DNA from: Fulvivirga sp.
GTDB taxonomy: Bacteria; Bacteroidota; Bacteroidia; Cytophagales; Cyclobacteriaceae
Length of the DNA: 61,350 bases
NCBI GenBank assembly: GCA_028280565.1
Contig: JANQLQ010000255.1
Location: forward strand, 1-61,350
Reading direction: 5' to 3'
Shown here: piece after piece, positions 44,099 to 53,740 of the stretch
Numbering within the stretch: position 1 is the stretch's first letter
How the letters are laid out: the number at the start of each line of letters is the position of its first letter
The notes under the pieces: model-generated
Database searches by the model: none
What the model was told of the DNA's origin: nothing
Seen by the model: only the letters and a program-made list of their open reading frames with translations
Translations under genes and position numbers: made by a program

Positions 44099-45520
44099 CT
44101 AGTTTGGTTGCTGCTTGCTATGATCTATCTCTTCCCTGAGTCGGCCACTTTTGTAATAATAGTTCCATTTCCCGGACTTTTCACCTAGCCTGTATCTTCC
44201 TTCCGACTCTTTTTTACCTCCCTGGTAGTAATAAACCCATTTGTTTTCTCTCAAACCGTTTTTGAACTCACCTTGTTCCGCCACATCACCATTTTCGTAA
44301 AAATATGTCCAATTTCCTTCCGGTACCCCGTTGGCAAACTCACATTCAATCTCTTTTTTACTACTTAGGTAGTAATTGATTTTTACACCATTCCCGTTCC
44401 TGATCGTGCCGGGGTTTAAAGAGTCGCCTTCCAGGGTATAGACAGGCGATACGTTCCATAACTTACCAGATCTCCAAGTTTCTTCTTGCATCAGCTTACC
44501 ATTGGTATGAAAGATCCCCCACAATCCATTCTCAAGGCCATTTTTAAAGCTACCGATGGTTTTTAATACATCTTTGTCATGATAGGTAAACCATTGCCCT
44601 TCTTGCGTGCCGTTTTCATAGGACCCTTCTTCGATAATATAACCCGTCCTATTAAAAAATCGCCAGTTGCCGATCCTCACCCCATTTTGATAATATCCCT
44701 GTGCCTTTAGTTTACCGTTAGCATGATAGGACAGGTAAAGGCTATCCTGCCATCCGTTTTTATAGTGTTTTATCTCGGCGGGTTTGCCATTGCTAAAGTA
44801 TTCCGTCCAGGTATCGACCGGTAAACCATTCTTATAATATTGTTCGGAAAGCAAGCTGCCGTCACGAAAGTATTCCTTCCAAGTGCTATCAGGAACACCC
44901 ATTTTAAAGTAACCTACTTTAGCCTTACGCCCTATGTTATGATTCTCTATCCACGGCCCATTTTTTATTCCTTTAGAATAGGTGCCCTCTAATACGGTGT
45001 AACCGAACTCGTTATATTCCTTATAACTCCCATGCAGGGTATCATTCTGATACTCTATCGTGGCTAAGGGTCCACCGTAGCTGTCAAAGGTTTTTACGGT
45101 ACCATTCTTCAATCCATTTTCATATCTTTCTACCTTTTCCGGCTGTCCGTTGGTGTAATAGTGTACCCACTCTCCTGATCTCTGCCCGCCAGAGAACTGG
45201 CCTTTTATTTTGACCTGTTTCGTTTTGAAGTACTCGGTGTAGGCCTTAGGCTCACCCTCTTTAAAAGTGATCTTGGACCTGGACTCCCCACTGGGATAGA
45301 ACGTGTTCCAGGTGCCCACACGCCGCCCGCCGTCAAATTCCCCTTCCTCTATTTTGGTATCGTTAGCATCGTAATATTGCCACTTGCCTTGTTGCAGACC
45401 GTCTTGAAGGTCTCCAATGGCATACACGGAGCTGTCATTTGAGAAAAGAGTGAACTTCTGGGCAGAGCTATTAAAAGAGCATAAAAGTAAAAACAAGGCT
45501 ATAAATGCTCTTAAAGGCAT
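44099..45520 (-). CDS. secreted YwqK/MORN-type repeat protein
   Basis: I chose the ATG at 45520, which gives a signal peptide (MPLRAFIALFLLLCSFNSSA) and 473 residues; the longer frame adds 68 unlikely residues. The rest is an array of about seventeen MORN-2-like units of the pattern W-x-x-Y-(F/Y)-x-x-G-x-x-x-x-E-G-x-Y-x-x-G-x-x-x-G-x-W. The tool name antitoxin YwqK is applied to such repeats, but nothing here suggests a toxin partner. Probably a periplasmic or surface beta-strand scaffold. Divergent from a possible 40-codon gene starting at 45615. Confidence 0.85.
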   Translation of the reverse strand: MPLRAFIALFLLLCSFNSSAQKFTLFSNDSSVYAIGDLQDGLQQGKWQYYDANDTKIEEGEFDGGRRVGTWNTFYPSGESRSKITFKEGEPKAYTEYFKTKQVKIKGQFSGGQRSGEWVHYYTNGQPEKVERYENGLKNGTVKTFDSYGGPLATIEYQNDTLHGSYKEYNEFGYTVLEGTYSKGIKNGPWIENHNIGRKAKVGYFKMGVPDSTWKEYFRDGSLLSEQYYKNGLPVDTWTEYFSNGKPAEIKHYKNGWQDSLYLSYHANGKLKAQGYYQNGVRIGNWRFFNRTGYIIEEGSYENGTQEGQWFTYHDKDVLKTIGSFKNGLENGLWGIFHTNGKLMQEETWRSGKLWNVSPVYTLEGDSLNPGTIRNGNGVKINYYLSSKKEIECEFANGVPEGNWTYFYENGDVAEQGEFKNGLRENKWVYYYQGGKKESEGRYRLGEKSGKWNYYYKSGRLREEIDHSKQQPN

Positions 45521-45614
45521 AATTCTAACCGTGCAGAAAACGTTATCTTCAGAATAATTTTTAAAATCATCATGCCCGGCTATATTTGCAGGCGTATCAT
45601 AAAATTCTATCGAC

Positions 45615-45737
45615 ATGGAGGCCTTGGTCCTGGTTTTAGTCTTATTTGTCCTAGCAATTATCTCTCCAATCATTTTTCCAAATAAAATGTTCAGTAATAA
45701 TAAGCACGACCGCAGTAACGGCACTACGGACGAATAG
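45615..45737 (+). CDS. possible 40-residue single-span membrane protein
   Basis: An ATG opens a 40-codon frame. The product MEALVLVLVLFVLAIISPII is one membrane span followed by a polar tail (FPNKMFSNNKHDRSNGTTDE). TATATTTG at 45581-45588 matches the Bacteroidota -7 consensus TAnnTTTG and would start transcription about 20 nt before the ATG; no -33 element is clear. The end overlaps the ridA stop on the other strand by 14 nt. Real status is uncertain. Confidence 0.4.
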   Translation: MEALVLVLVLFVLAIISPIIFPNKMFSNNKHDRSNGTTDE

Positions 45738-46110
45738 CGGTTGCCTCTATTTCCACGAGAAATTCCGGGGAGATCAATTTACTGACCTCCACCATGGAAG
45801 TAGCTGGTTTAATTCCTGCAAATACTTCCCCATGAGCTTTACCTACCTGTTCCCAATCTGCAATGTTGGTGACATAAATCCGTGTGCGTATTACGTCGCT
45901 CATACTAGCGCCAGCTTGTTCTAAAGTATCCCTTATGATCTCCAGTATCCTTTTTGTTTGTCCATAAGGGTCTCCTACCGCTATTGTTTTCCCATCTTTG
46001 ATAGAAACGGTGCCAGAGACTTCGATGGTATTCCCGATTTTTGTGGCCCTTGAATAGCCCACCACATCTTCCCATTGAGCGCCCGAAGTAATTGTCAATC
46101 TATTGGTCAT
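45724..46110 (-). CDS. RidA-family protein
   Basis: The protein has 128 residues with the RidA/YjgF fold: VSGTVSIKDGKTIAVGDPYGQTKRIL, then AGASMSDVIRTRIYVTNIADWE and VEVSKLISPEFLVEIEATA. Canonical RidA deaminates reactive enamines through an Arg in the RTR region and a C-terminal Glu; Arg (RTRIYVT) and Glu (VEIEATA) are both present. Some members of this subgroup have other roles. Confidence 0.87.
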   Translation of the reverse strand: MTNRLTITSGAQWEDVVGYSRATKIGNTIEVSGTVSIKDGKTIAVGDPYGQTKRILEIIRDTLEQAGASMSDVIRTRIYVTNIADWEQVGKAHGEVFAGIKPATSMVEVSKLISPEFLVEIEATAIRP

Positions 46111-46310
46111 GCTAGTTTGTTTTTGTTAGATTTACTAATCATCACCCGCTGTGTGAAACTACACTATATCAAAGAGAATCCCTCACTTGGGCATGTTGGC
46201 CTAGGCCCCAGGGGATTCAACATCTCCACGTATCACCGGCGGGGGATGACGCTTAGAAATCACTAATAGAACACAAAACCTATGGCTGTAGGTTACATAC
46301 TATCTAATTT

Positions 46311-46892
46311 ATGAAGAATATTTGTGTCTTCTGCGGGTCCAGTTCTGGTAAAAACCCGTTGTATCGTGAAGCAGCTAAAAAACTGGGTGAGGCGCTCGTA
46401 AATCATAAACAACGGCTGATCTACGGGGGTGGCAATATTGGCTTGATGGGGACGATCGCGGAGGAGGTGATGTCACGCGGTGGGGAAGTGATCGGGGTTA
46501 TTCCTGCTTTTTTAATGGATAAGGAAGTAGGTAACGTTGACGTGACAGAACTGATCGTAGTGGAATCTATGCATGAACGTAAGCACAAGATGGCACACCT
46601 GGCCGATGCCTTTATTGCAATGCCCGGTGGTTTCGGCACGCTAGAAGAGCTGGCAGAAGTACTTACCTGGGTACAATTGGAGTTAATAAAAAAACCCATT
46701 GGGGTACTGAACATCAATGGCTATTATGACCTGCTGATCTCACAGCTTAACCATATGGTGGGCGAAGGCTTCCTGAAGCCCCAGAACAGGAAATTGCTGA
46801 TAGAAATTGAAAAAGTGGAAGATGCGTTGGATACTTTGCATTCGTTCAGTTTTGGAGATTATTCCATATGGGATAAACTCGATCGAACTTGA
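46311..46892 (+). CDS. LOG-family protein (TIGR00730 type)
   Basis: The protein has 193 residues. The N-terminal CVFCGSSSGKNPLYREAAKKLGE, GGGNIGLMGTIAEEV, the R of MHERKHKM and the nucleotide motif PGGFGTLEELAEVLTW are all present. Family members are cytokinin riboside 5'-monophosphate phosphoribohydrolases or AMP nucleosidase-like enzymes; in bacteria the physiological role is often nucleotide salvage. It stands alone. Confidence 0.9.
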   Translation: MKNICVFCGSSSGKNPLYREAAKKLGEALVNHKQRLIYGGGNIGLMGTIAEEVMSRGGEVIGVIPAFLMDKEVGNVDVTELIVVESMHERKHKMAHLADAFIAMPGGFGTLEELAEVLTWVQLELIKKPIGVLNINGYYDLLISQLNHMVGEGFLKPQNRKLLIEIEKVEDALDTLHSFSFGDYSIWDKLDRT

Positions 46893-47362
46893 GTGCCTTG
46901 TATACAATTTTGGATGGCACATTATGATTTGACGGTTTAACGGGTAAATCAGCGGCTTTAAAACAAAACAGGAGACAGGGAGGTGTGTAAGTTAACCTGT
47001 ACCCTCAAAAGCAATAAGGTTGATGTGCTACCGGCTAATTTCTAAATTCACATGACCCTAGTTTTTAATTTCGTTAAATCATACTATCCTGGCGTGGGCA
47101 GCCAACACCAAATTTTTGTTTGTTTGTGGCGGTTCGTTAAAATTTCAAACTATTGCATGTGAGGCGCTAACTATTGACCGTTCGTTATGGTTTTCTTCCA
47201 AAAGAGCGGGAAATAGAAAAGTACAATACTTATTTAAAGGGTTAGACCAACAAAAATTGCCGGTTACAGGTCATTTTGCCGAAGGTAGGTTTGATTTTAT
47301 TGTAACGATTTCAAATATTTCAGGGAAATTAACTAAATTTTGTATTAGGAGAGGCGGCCTGT
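46893..47362. other. 470-bp gap without a recognisable feature
   Basis: Frames on the plus strand here read poorly as protein and have no family. The region becomes AT-rich towards the aspartyl protease start, where its promoter must lie. No hairpin or dispersed repeat shared with other gaps was seen. Confidence 0.4.
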
Positions 47363-48613
47363 ATGAATCGACTATACTCATTGCTTATAGTTTGTGTTGC
47401 ATTATTGTGTATTAATTTACCTTCTTTCGGTCAAACCCAAACCTTGGGATTCCACATCGTGGGGCAGGCGAAAAAGGTAAAGATCCCTTTCGAGATCTAC
47501 AGTAACCTTATCGTAGTTCCGGTGATCTTGAACGATCAACTCCCATTGAGATTTGTTCTGGATACCGGTGTGCGGACCACTATTCTCACCGAAAAAGCAT
47601 TTAGTGATATTCTCAACCTTAGCTACAATAAAAAGTATACCATCGCGGGCTTAGGGGGCGATAAAATTGTAGAAGCCTATGTAACGAGCGGGGTGTCCTT
47701 GACATTACCCCCAGGAATTAAAGGCCGTGGGCACTCTATGCTCGTGCTAGAGGAAGATTACCTGGAACTAAGGAATTACCTCGGCACAGAAGTACAGGGT
47801 ATATTAGGCTACGAGCTTTTTAGCCGATTTATCGTGCAGGTAAATTATGATACTAAAATTTTGACCCTTACTACACCGGAACACTTTAAGCCCAAAAAGT
47901 CTTACCAAGTTATCCCGATCAACGTGGAGGATACCAAACCCTATATAACCGGGCACTTGTCGTATTGCGACCAGGAAAAACTGGAATTAAAATTAATGGT
48001 GGATTCAGGCGCCAGCCATGGTCTATTCTTGGATGAAAGCTCTGATTCAGCCTTGTACATCCCTGAAAAACACATTAGCAGCTCATTGGGGAGAGGGCTT
48101 GGAGGTGTGCTTAGGGGTAAAATAGCACGACTGAAGCGATTTGAGCTGGGCAAGCGGTCGTGGGAAAACCTTATCGTCACATTCCCCCAAGAAAATGACC
48201 TCTTGGATAGTCTCAAAAGCTCCAGCAGCTTTAGACATGGTTCTATTGGAGGAGAAATTTTGAACCGTTTCAAAGTGATCTTTGATTTCCCGGGAGAGCG
48301 GATCTTTTTAAAAAAGGGAAAAGCATTCAAAAAACCCTTTTCGTATAACATGAGCGGGCTCACCGTAAAAGCTAAGGGAAGCCGGTTGAACTCCTACGAG
48401 ATCGTGGAAGTGCGAGAGAACTCATCAGGGGAAAAGGCGGGTTTTAAGAAAGGAGATATCATCCTCTCCATTAACAACATAGATGCACGAAACCTATCAT
48501 TATCTAATATTATCGCCTTCTTTAATTCTAAAGAAAACAAAAAAGTCCGCATCAGGGTGAGGCGAGGTGATGATTCTTATTCCAAAGCTTTTAGGCTTAA
48601 AAACCAGATATGA
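47363..48613 (+). CDS. retropepsin-like aspartyl protease with C-terminal PDZ domain
   Basis: The protein has 416 residues with a signal peptide (MNRLYSLLIVCVALLCINLPSFG). Two aspartyl motifs occur in one chain: FVLDTGVRTTILT (about 63-75) and LMVDSGASHGLFLD (about 208-221). The C-terminal part (about 330-416) is a PDZ domain (IVEVRENSSGEKAGFKKGDIILSINN). The family is common in Bacteroidota but poorly studied; a periplasmic protease is the natural guess. Confidence 0.85.
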   Translation: MNRLYSLLIVCVALLCINLPSFGQTQTLGFHIVGQAKKVKIPFEIYSNLIVVPVILNDQLPLRFVLDTGVRTTILTEKAFSDILNLSYNKKYTIAGLGGDKIVEAYVTSGVSLTLPPGIKGRGHSMLVLEEDYLELRNYLGTEVQGILGYELFSRFIVQVNYDTKILTLTTPEHFKPKKSYQVIPINVEDTKPYITGHLSYCDQEKLELKLMVDSGASHGLFLDESSDSALYIPEKHISSSLGRGLGGVLRGKIARLKRFELGKRSWENLIVTFPQENDLLDSLKSSSSFRHGSIGGEILNRFKVIFDFPGERIFLKKGKAFKKPFSYNMSGLTVKAKGSRLNSYEIVEVRENSSGEKAGFKKGDIILSINNIDARNLSLSNIIAFFNSKENKKVRIRVRRGDDSYSKAFRLKNQI

Positions 48614-48957
48614 GTTATTCGTTGGTTATCACTCCCCTGTTGTCGAGTGCTTCTCATCGCTAAAGTTCGTCAATCCTTACTTCCTAGCATCGTCATTCCG
48701 GCGGGTGGCTATGCGGGAGCCCGCACGAGAGCCGGAATCTGCTGGGTCATTGATCGCTAACCGTTCTTTTGTGAGTGCACTGAGTCAGCGTCGTAAGACC
48801 AGCAATGAGACAACCCCGTACGGATGGCGGATAACACTTAATCTATATCGCGTGCCCCGACCAGAGCATTGCTTCTGGCCCCTATCATCGCCACGCAATG
48901 CACGTGTAAAAACTAATGGTTGTGGAAGTGTTTGACAACCCTGATACCGAGTTGAGA
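48614..48957. repeat. gap holding a left half-copy of repeat family A
   Basis: CGTCATTCCGGCGGGTGG starts a family A unit at 48691 that runs through GAGCCGGAATCTGCTGGGTC to about 48775 and then loses similarity, so the right half is missing. No gene is seen in the 344-bp gap. Confidence 0.6.
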
Positions 48958-49425
48958 TTAAGAATTTAGCAAACGGTTGATCTGGGTCTTCCTTTTGCGG
49001 TAAGTCCTGTAAATATAAACCTGCATCCTCTTGAAACGCATAGAGTTTAAAATGGACCGCTGCAAAGTCTCCGGGGTAATAGTGTCTTTTAGTATAAATT
49101 CCTGTGCTTCATCTACGTGAGCGTCGTGATAATTCGAGTTCTTGATGATCGTTATGGGGATATCCTTGGTCTTATCATCTGAACTCAGCTTTTTTACCAG
49201 CTTAGTCAGCCGTAGCTTTTCCAGGTTATCATCGATGAGGATACAAGCCGGGTTGAACTGGGTGATCTTTTTAAAAATACTGGCTAGGTCAAAGTCCATT
49301 TCCATTTTATAGGTCATGGTTTTGATGGACCGCAGTTTTTCATAGATACTACTCAGCTCAATAGGATTATTACCGATCAAGTAAACATTTAAAGTATCCG
49401 ACGATTTGGTAGCTAAAGCCGACAT
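48958..49425 (-). CDS. stand-alone degenerate receiver-domain protein
   Basis: The protein has 155 residues. The fold pattern is that of a response-regulator receiver: VYLIGNNPIELSSIY, the acceptor region ACILIDDNLEKLR with an Asp, and EFILKDTITPETL with the conserved Lys. The acidic pair that binds Mg is replaced by Asn-Asn (GNNP). A basic C-terminal tail (YIYRTYRKRKTQINRL) follows. It is divergent from the FAD oxidoreductase with 100 nt between. Phosphorylation may be lost or weak. Confidence 0.7.
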   Translation of the reverse strand: MSALATKSSDTLNVYLIGNNPIELSSIYEKLRSIKTMTYKMEMDFDLASIFKKITQFNPACILIDDNLEKLRLTKLVKKLSSDDKTKDIPITIIKNSNYHDAHVDEAQEFILKDTITPETLQRSILNSMRFKRMQVYIYRTYRKRKTQINRLLNS

Positions 49426-49525
49426 AACAGTTAAATTTCTGGATAAATATAAACGTTAATGGATACGATTTGTTGAGTATAAGTGTCTATTCTTTTTACT
49501 TTTTTAGAAATTAATTTCAAGTGAT

Positions 49526-50641
49526 TTGTCACAAGTAGTAATCATTGGAGGTGGGCTTGCAGGATTAGTGTCTTCCATTCTATTGAGTCGCAATGGATTA
49601 ACCACAACGCTCATCGAGCGAAAGAAATATCCCTTCCACCGGGTATGCGGGGAATATATTTCTAACGAGGTGGTTCCTTTTTTAAAAAGCCATGACCTCT
49701 ATCCCACGAAAACAGGACTAGGGCAGGTCTCAAGGTTTACTTTGACCTCGGTAAACGGTAAGGAAGCGCACCTCCCTTTGGACCTTGGTGGGTTTGGGAT
49801 CAGTCGTTATGTGCTAGACCATTTTCTTTACCACCAAGCCGTAGCCGCCGGGGTAAAATTCATCCATACCACCGCTAATTCCGTTATCGCTAAAAAAGAT
49901 CATTTTGAAGTGATCACCGACCAGGCCACGCTTGAGCCTAAAGTGGTGATAGGAGCATTTGGCAAGCGCTCTAAAATGGATAAAGCGCTTGACCGGGATT
50001 TTATCAAAAAAAGATCGCCCTACATCGGGGTTAAATACCATATCCGCTATGATCGTCACCCGGACGATACCGTGGCCCTGCATAACTTCAAGGGGGGATA
50101 TTGTGGCATTAGCAGGATCGAGGATGGGAAATATAACCTGTGCTATTTGAGTGAACGGGATAACCTCAAGGACCACGGCCAGGTCCGTAAAATGGAGGAA
50201 GAAATATTGGCACAAAACCCATACCTCAGGGATATATTTGATAGGGCAGAGTTTCTCTTTGATAAACCCGAGGTGATCAACGAGATCTCCTTTGAAACAA
50301 AACGACCGGTAGAAAATCATATCCTCATGTGCGGCGATGCCGCAGGCATGATCACGCCATTATGTGGTAATGGTATGGCTATCGCCATACATAGTGCCAA
50401 GTTAGCCGCAGAAACGGTCACGCAGCATCTCACCAAGGGGAAATTCTCCCGTACCGCATTAGAAGAAGAATACAGCAGAAAGTGGAATACCTTGTTTAAG
50501 ATCCGTCTTCGCACAGGCCGGCAGATCCAGCGGCTATTCGGCGCCGAATGGGTATCCAATACCGCCGTCGGGATCTGCAAAAATGCACGACCTGTAGCCC
50601 AGTATCTTATGAAGCAAACCCATGGGAAACCGTTTGCGTAG
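49526..50641 (+). CDS. FAD-dependent oxidoreductase (geranylgeranyl reductase-like)
   Basis: The protein has 371 residues and starts with TTG. The FAD-binding motif VIIGGGLAGLVSSILLSRNG is at the N-terminus, then ERKKYPFHRVCGEYIS, typical of this monooxygenase/reductase group, and later MCGDAAGMITPLCGNGMAIAI. In many Bacteroidota such genes lie beside a type III polyketide synthase and a methyltransferase; neither is here. The substrate is unknown. Confidence 0.82.
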   Translation: MSQVVIIGGGLAGLVSSILLSRNGLTTTLIERKKYPFHRVCGEYISNEVVPFLKSHDLYPTKTGLGQVSRFTLTSVNGKEAHLPLDLGGFGISRYVLDHFLYHQAVAAGVKFIHTTANSVIAKKDHFEVITDQATLEPKVVIGAFGKRSKMDKALDRDFIKKRSPYIGVKYHIRYDRHPDDTVALHNFKGGYCGISRIEDGKYNLCYLSERDNLKDHGQVRKMEEEILAQNPYLRDIFDRAEFLFDKPEVINEISFETKRPVENHILMCGDAAGMITPLCGNGMAIAIHSAKLAAETVTQHLTKGKFSRTALEEEYSRKWNTLFKIRLRTGRQIQRLFGAEWVSNTAVGICKNARPVAQYLMKQTHGKPFA

Positions 50642-51312
50642 TGGAGGGAATGGCAACCTTGGTCAAATTAAATTAATTCAGTTTTAAAACCCATCTACTC
50701 CAGTACCATACCGTGCTGGCGATTCATGAATCGCCTCTACTGAGAAGAAGCTTATGGGTAATAAATTCCTGCTGTTTCAATGTCTTTCCCCAGGCTTACA
50801 AAAGGTTTTGCCATCCATTTCAGGCCCCATCACAAATTTGCTTTCAAACTACTATTTTGAGCATCATAAGATTATCCAAACCACCTTGAGCTCTGAAAAG
50901 TTCAATGTCCCTGGTTTTGTAATGAATTCATAAAATATCAATATTTTGTATTGTAATGAAGTGGAACTGCCATATTAATTACTTGCCTTTGACATTAAGG
51001 CAGTAACTTAGCATACCTCTCACAGCTTAAAAACCACCCGTATAATCAGCTGATAATGAGACTTGTATACCAAAGCTTGAAAGAGAGTATGCTGGTCACT
51101 ATCCAAGCATCACCCAACGCCCTGTTTCTCATACTTTTATTGATAGCGATGTGTGCTTATCCCAATTTAAATTCACCTGAATTAAATCATCCCGTAAAGT
51201 TTAAGTTATACTTTTTATCCTATAAAATCACATCTTGTAATAGCCTGTGAAAATAATGAAGTAATGGTTCCCTGTTGAGTTTAACTTTAAGCACACCAAA
51301 AATTAAACCAAC
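50642..51312. other. 670-bp gap before the S74/T9SS genes
   Basis: No convincing gene. A 64-codon frame at 51056-51250 is rich in Leu and has no recognisable family or start signal. No terminator after the FAD oxidoreductase is evident. The promoter of the S74 gene is expected near the right edge, but no consensus could be fixed. Confidence 0.4.
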
Positions 51313-53025
51313 ATGAAAACCAAAAAACTACTTCTATCCCTGCTTTTATCCGGGCTATGCCTGGCGACAGTACAAGCACAAGAATTCTGGTTTCCCAATG
51401 CTCCCAAAAACTCAAGCACAACGGTAGTGCGCCCGGGCCGTACGGGGATTGGCATCCCTACCGCCAGTTTCAATGCCTTTAACACTAGCACCGGCCGCTA
51501 TACCGTAGCGAACCGGGTGGGTTTCTTGGTACAAGGCAGCAACTTTACCGACGTATTCAACATAGGCCACCTCCTTACCGGGGATTACGGTGAGGAAAAG
51601 GTGGGAGACGTATGGACTTCCGTTGGCGGACCGGGCAGCCCGGGCATCTCGGGGTTGCCGCTGTATGGTACACGCCACCAGTTTGACCGGTATTCGGTGA
51701 ATATGGCATTGACAGACCGGAATATTATTACTGGCGCTTCCGGTACCAGTGGAATCCGGGACGCAATCCTTTTTTGGGACGCGAGTCCAACCAATGATAG
51801 TCGTATGTACATAGGTAAAACACTTGGACAAGGAAGGATAAGCCCCGATATTGTAATAAGCCCTAGAGGGAATGTAGGAATTGGAACGGATTCACCAAGT
51901 AGTAAACTCCAGGTTCAGGGAGGGGATATAAATTTGGATCAGGGTAGAGCGCTACGGTTCGGGTCATCATCATTCGTTTCGGAAAGTAATGGACGTCTAG
52001 TTTTGGGTAGTGGTATTTCTAGAGTTTTTCTCAGTTCCAATAGCTTTGAAACAGGAGGAGTAACAATCAATCGAGGAACATCTGCACCTAGAATTATTGG
52101 TGATAACGCATTAGACTTGCTACTGGATACACCAACAGGTACATTTACAGCAATACGTATTCGCGATTGGACGCCTAAGGCTTTGGCACCAATTAATATT
52201 GATGGCGATAATATCGACATAAACCTTAGGATCGGGCGCAGGCTTGTGCCTGTAACAGGTGTGTCTATACCTATAGACCTCGGGGCTTCATTCGCTCCAT
52301 GGGACGATGTATTTGCCGATAATTTCGTTAACACATCCGACCTTCGAGCCAAACAAAAGGTACAATCATTGGATTATGGATTGGAACAGATCAATGCGTT
52401 AAATCCTGTTTCCTACCAATGGAAAGACCGCGAAAAACAAGGAACCCACGTGGGGTTAATCGCTCAAGAAGTCATGGAAGTTATCCCGGAAGTGATCTAT
52501 GATCCGGCGAAAAATATGGAATACGACGAAGAAGGGAAAGCCATCCCTACGGACCCTGGTGCTCGTTACGGCATCCGCTACCACGAACTCATCCCTGTCA
52601 TGATCAAAGCCATGCAGGAAATGAGCCAAGCCATGGAAAAGCAGGAGACCAAGATCCAAGAACAAGAAAGCCGGATCGAGGAACAGGATAAGATCATCGC
52701 TAGTCTCTTGGGTGAGAATACTAGGGCGATCGATGAGGGTATTGGTAAGAGCATGGGTTCCGCTACCTTGGAATTGTTCCAGAACACCCCGAACCCATTT
52801 GACCAGTCCACTACGATCCGCTATTCCCTGCCCGAAGGCACACAGAAAGCAGAATTATTCGTGTATGACATCAACGGCCAGCAGGTAAGAAGCATGGAGA
52901 TCACCGAAACAGGCGAAGGAGCTATGACCCTCACCGCAGGCGAGCTAGGCGCGGGGATCTATTTCTATACCCTATATGCCGATGGCGAGGTGAGCCAGAC
53001 ACGAAAGATGATTTTGACCGAATAA
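51313..53025 (+). CDS. T9SS cargo with S74 intramolecular chaperone, paralogue 1
   Basis: The protein has 570 residues with a signal peptide (MKTKKLLLSLLLSGLCLATVQA). The conserved N-terminal domain (about 24-190) is rich in Gly (GRTGIGIPTASFNAFNTSTG). The middle (about 195-330) differs from paralogue 2. The S74 (endosialidase chaperone) domain starts at SDLRAK (Ser342, Lys347), the Ser-Lys self-cleavage dyad, and runs through VGLIAQEVMEVIPEVIYD to a coiled coil (about 430-465). The C-terminus (about 485-570, NTPNPFDQSTTIRYSLPEG) is a type A T9SS sorting domain. Cell-surface trimeric fibre is a reasonable model. Confidence 0.87.
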   Translation: MKTKKLLLSLLLSGLCLATVQAQEFWFPNAPKNSSTTVVRPGRTGIGIPTASFNAFNTSTGRYTVANRVGFLVQGSNFTDVFNIGHLLTGDYGEEKVGDVWTSVGGPGSPGISGLPLYGTRHQFDRYSVNMALTDRNIITGASGTSGIRDAILFWDASPTNDSRMYIGKTLGQGRISPDIVISPRGNVGIGTDSPSSKLQVQGGDINLDQGRALRFGSSSFVSESNGRLVLGSGISRVFLSSNSFETGGVTINRGTSAPRIIGDNALDLLLDTPTGTFTAIRIRDWTPKALAPINIDGDNIDINLRIGRRLVPVTGVSIPIDLGASFAPWDDVFADNFVNTSDLRAKQKVQSLDYGLEQINALNPVSYQWKDREKQGTHVGLIAQEVMEVIPEVIYDPAKNMEYDEEGKAIPTDPGARYGIRYHELIPVMIKAMQEMSQAMEKQETKIQEQESRIEEQDKIIASLLGENTRAIDEGIGKSMGSATLELFQNTPNPFDQSTTIRYSLPEGTQKAELFVYDINGQQVRSMEITETGEGAMTLTAGELGAGIYFYTLYADGEVSQTRKMILTE

Positions 53026-53076
53026 CAAACAAACCTGGACCTGCAAGAGATCCAATTGGATATCAAACCTGGAAAG

Positions 53077-53107
53077 AGGGGGTGGTCATACATCACCCCC
53101 TTTTTTA
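53077..53107 (+). terminator. terminator of S74/T9SS paralogue 1
   Basis: AGGGGGTG and CACCCCCT form an 8-bp stem with a 9-nt loop, followed by TTTTTT. It lies about 50 nt after the stop codon. A related hairpin follows paralogue 2. Confidence 0.85.
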
Positions 53108-53160
53108 ACAGTTGCTTTAAAATCTCAAATTGACATTCCTGCCCACCTTGCCGACCTTAC

Positions 53161-53740
53161 CGTCATCCCGGAATTTTCGGAGAGCAGCGGAGAAAATATC
53201 CGGGATCTGCTATGTCGTTTACAGTGAACGATTTTCTTTATGGGTTTACGGGTTCCCGTTCCGCGACTTCGCAGATTCCTTGTCGCGCACAGCCTGTCAC
53301 ACAGGCCGCAAGGAATGACGGTGAAATAAATAGGGGATGGGGATGGGAACGGGGAAAAGAAAGTTGTTAAAAATGCAACCACTGCTCCCCATCGTCATTC
53401 CGACCGGTGGCACGAGCGTGGGGCTATAGGAGAGCCACCCGTTGGGATGCCTTTGGTAGAATCTGCCGCGTCGTTGTTGGTGTAGCGTCCACTTTGTAAG
53501 CATAGCGGGTTCTCGTTCGGCGACTTCGCAGATTCCTGGTCACGCGTTTGCCTCCCCATCAGCTGCCAGGAATGACGACATAGAGAGGGAAGAGTGGATG
53601 AAGGTTGTTAAAAAATATAAAACTAACCTCCTATCGTCATTCCGGCCGATGGCAGGAGCGTGGGGCATGTGTGAGAGCCGGAATCTGCTGTGTCGTTTAA
53701 AGTGCAACACTCTCTTTGAGCATGTACTGGGTTCCGCTCC
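53161..53740. repeat. three consecutive family A repeat copies
   Basis: Copies lie at 53161-53320 and 53393-53577 (both with GTCAT(T/C)CC-type left ends and GGAATGACG right ends) and from 53635 to about 53740 (left part and middle only). Shared blocks are GGAATCTGC/GGGATCTGC, TCGTTTA, CGACTTCGCAGATTCCT and the GGAATGACG end. All have the same orientation as 40871-41032. They fill the 1.18-kb gap between the two S74 genes; the last 400 bp before 54203 are AT-rich with no recognised feature. Confidence 0.7.

Noticed and set aside
44099-45520. Toxin-antitoxin system based on the YwqK-type repeat protein
   Set aside because: The name is inherited from an automatic family label. The protein has a signal peptide and a long repeat array, and no toxin gene is beside it.
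47116-47415. 99-codon plus-strand frame before the aspartyl protease gene
   Set aside because: It overlaps the start of a gene with a clear signal peptide in another frame and its product has no protein-like pattern or family.
51056-51250. 64-codon frame in the gap before the S74 gene
   Set aside because: Leu-rich chance frame in AT-rich DNA with no start signal, family or conserved context.
53161-53740. CRISPR array between the S74 genes
   Set aside because: The repeated units are about 160-185 bp with inverted ends and unequal spacing, not short direct repeats with uniform spacers, and no cas genes are near.
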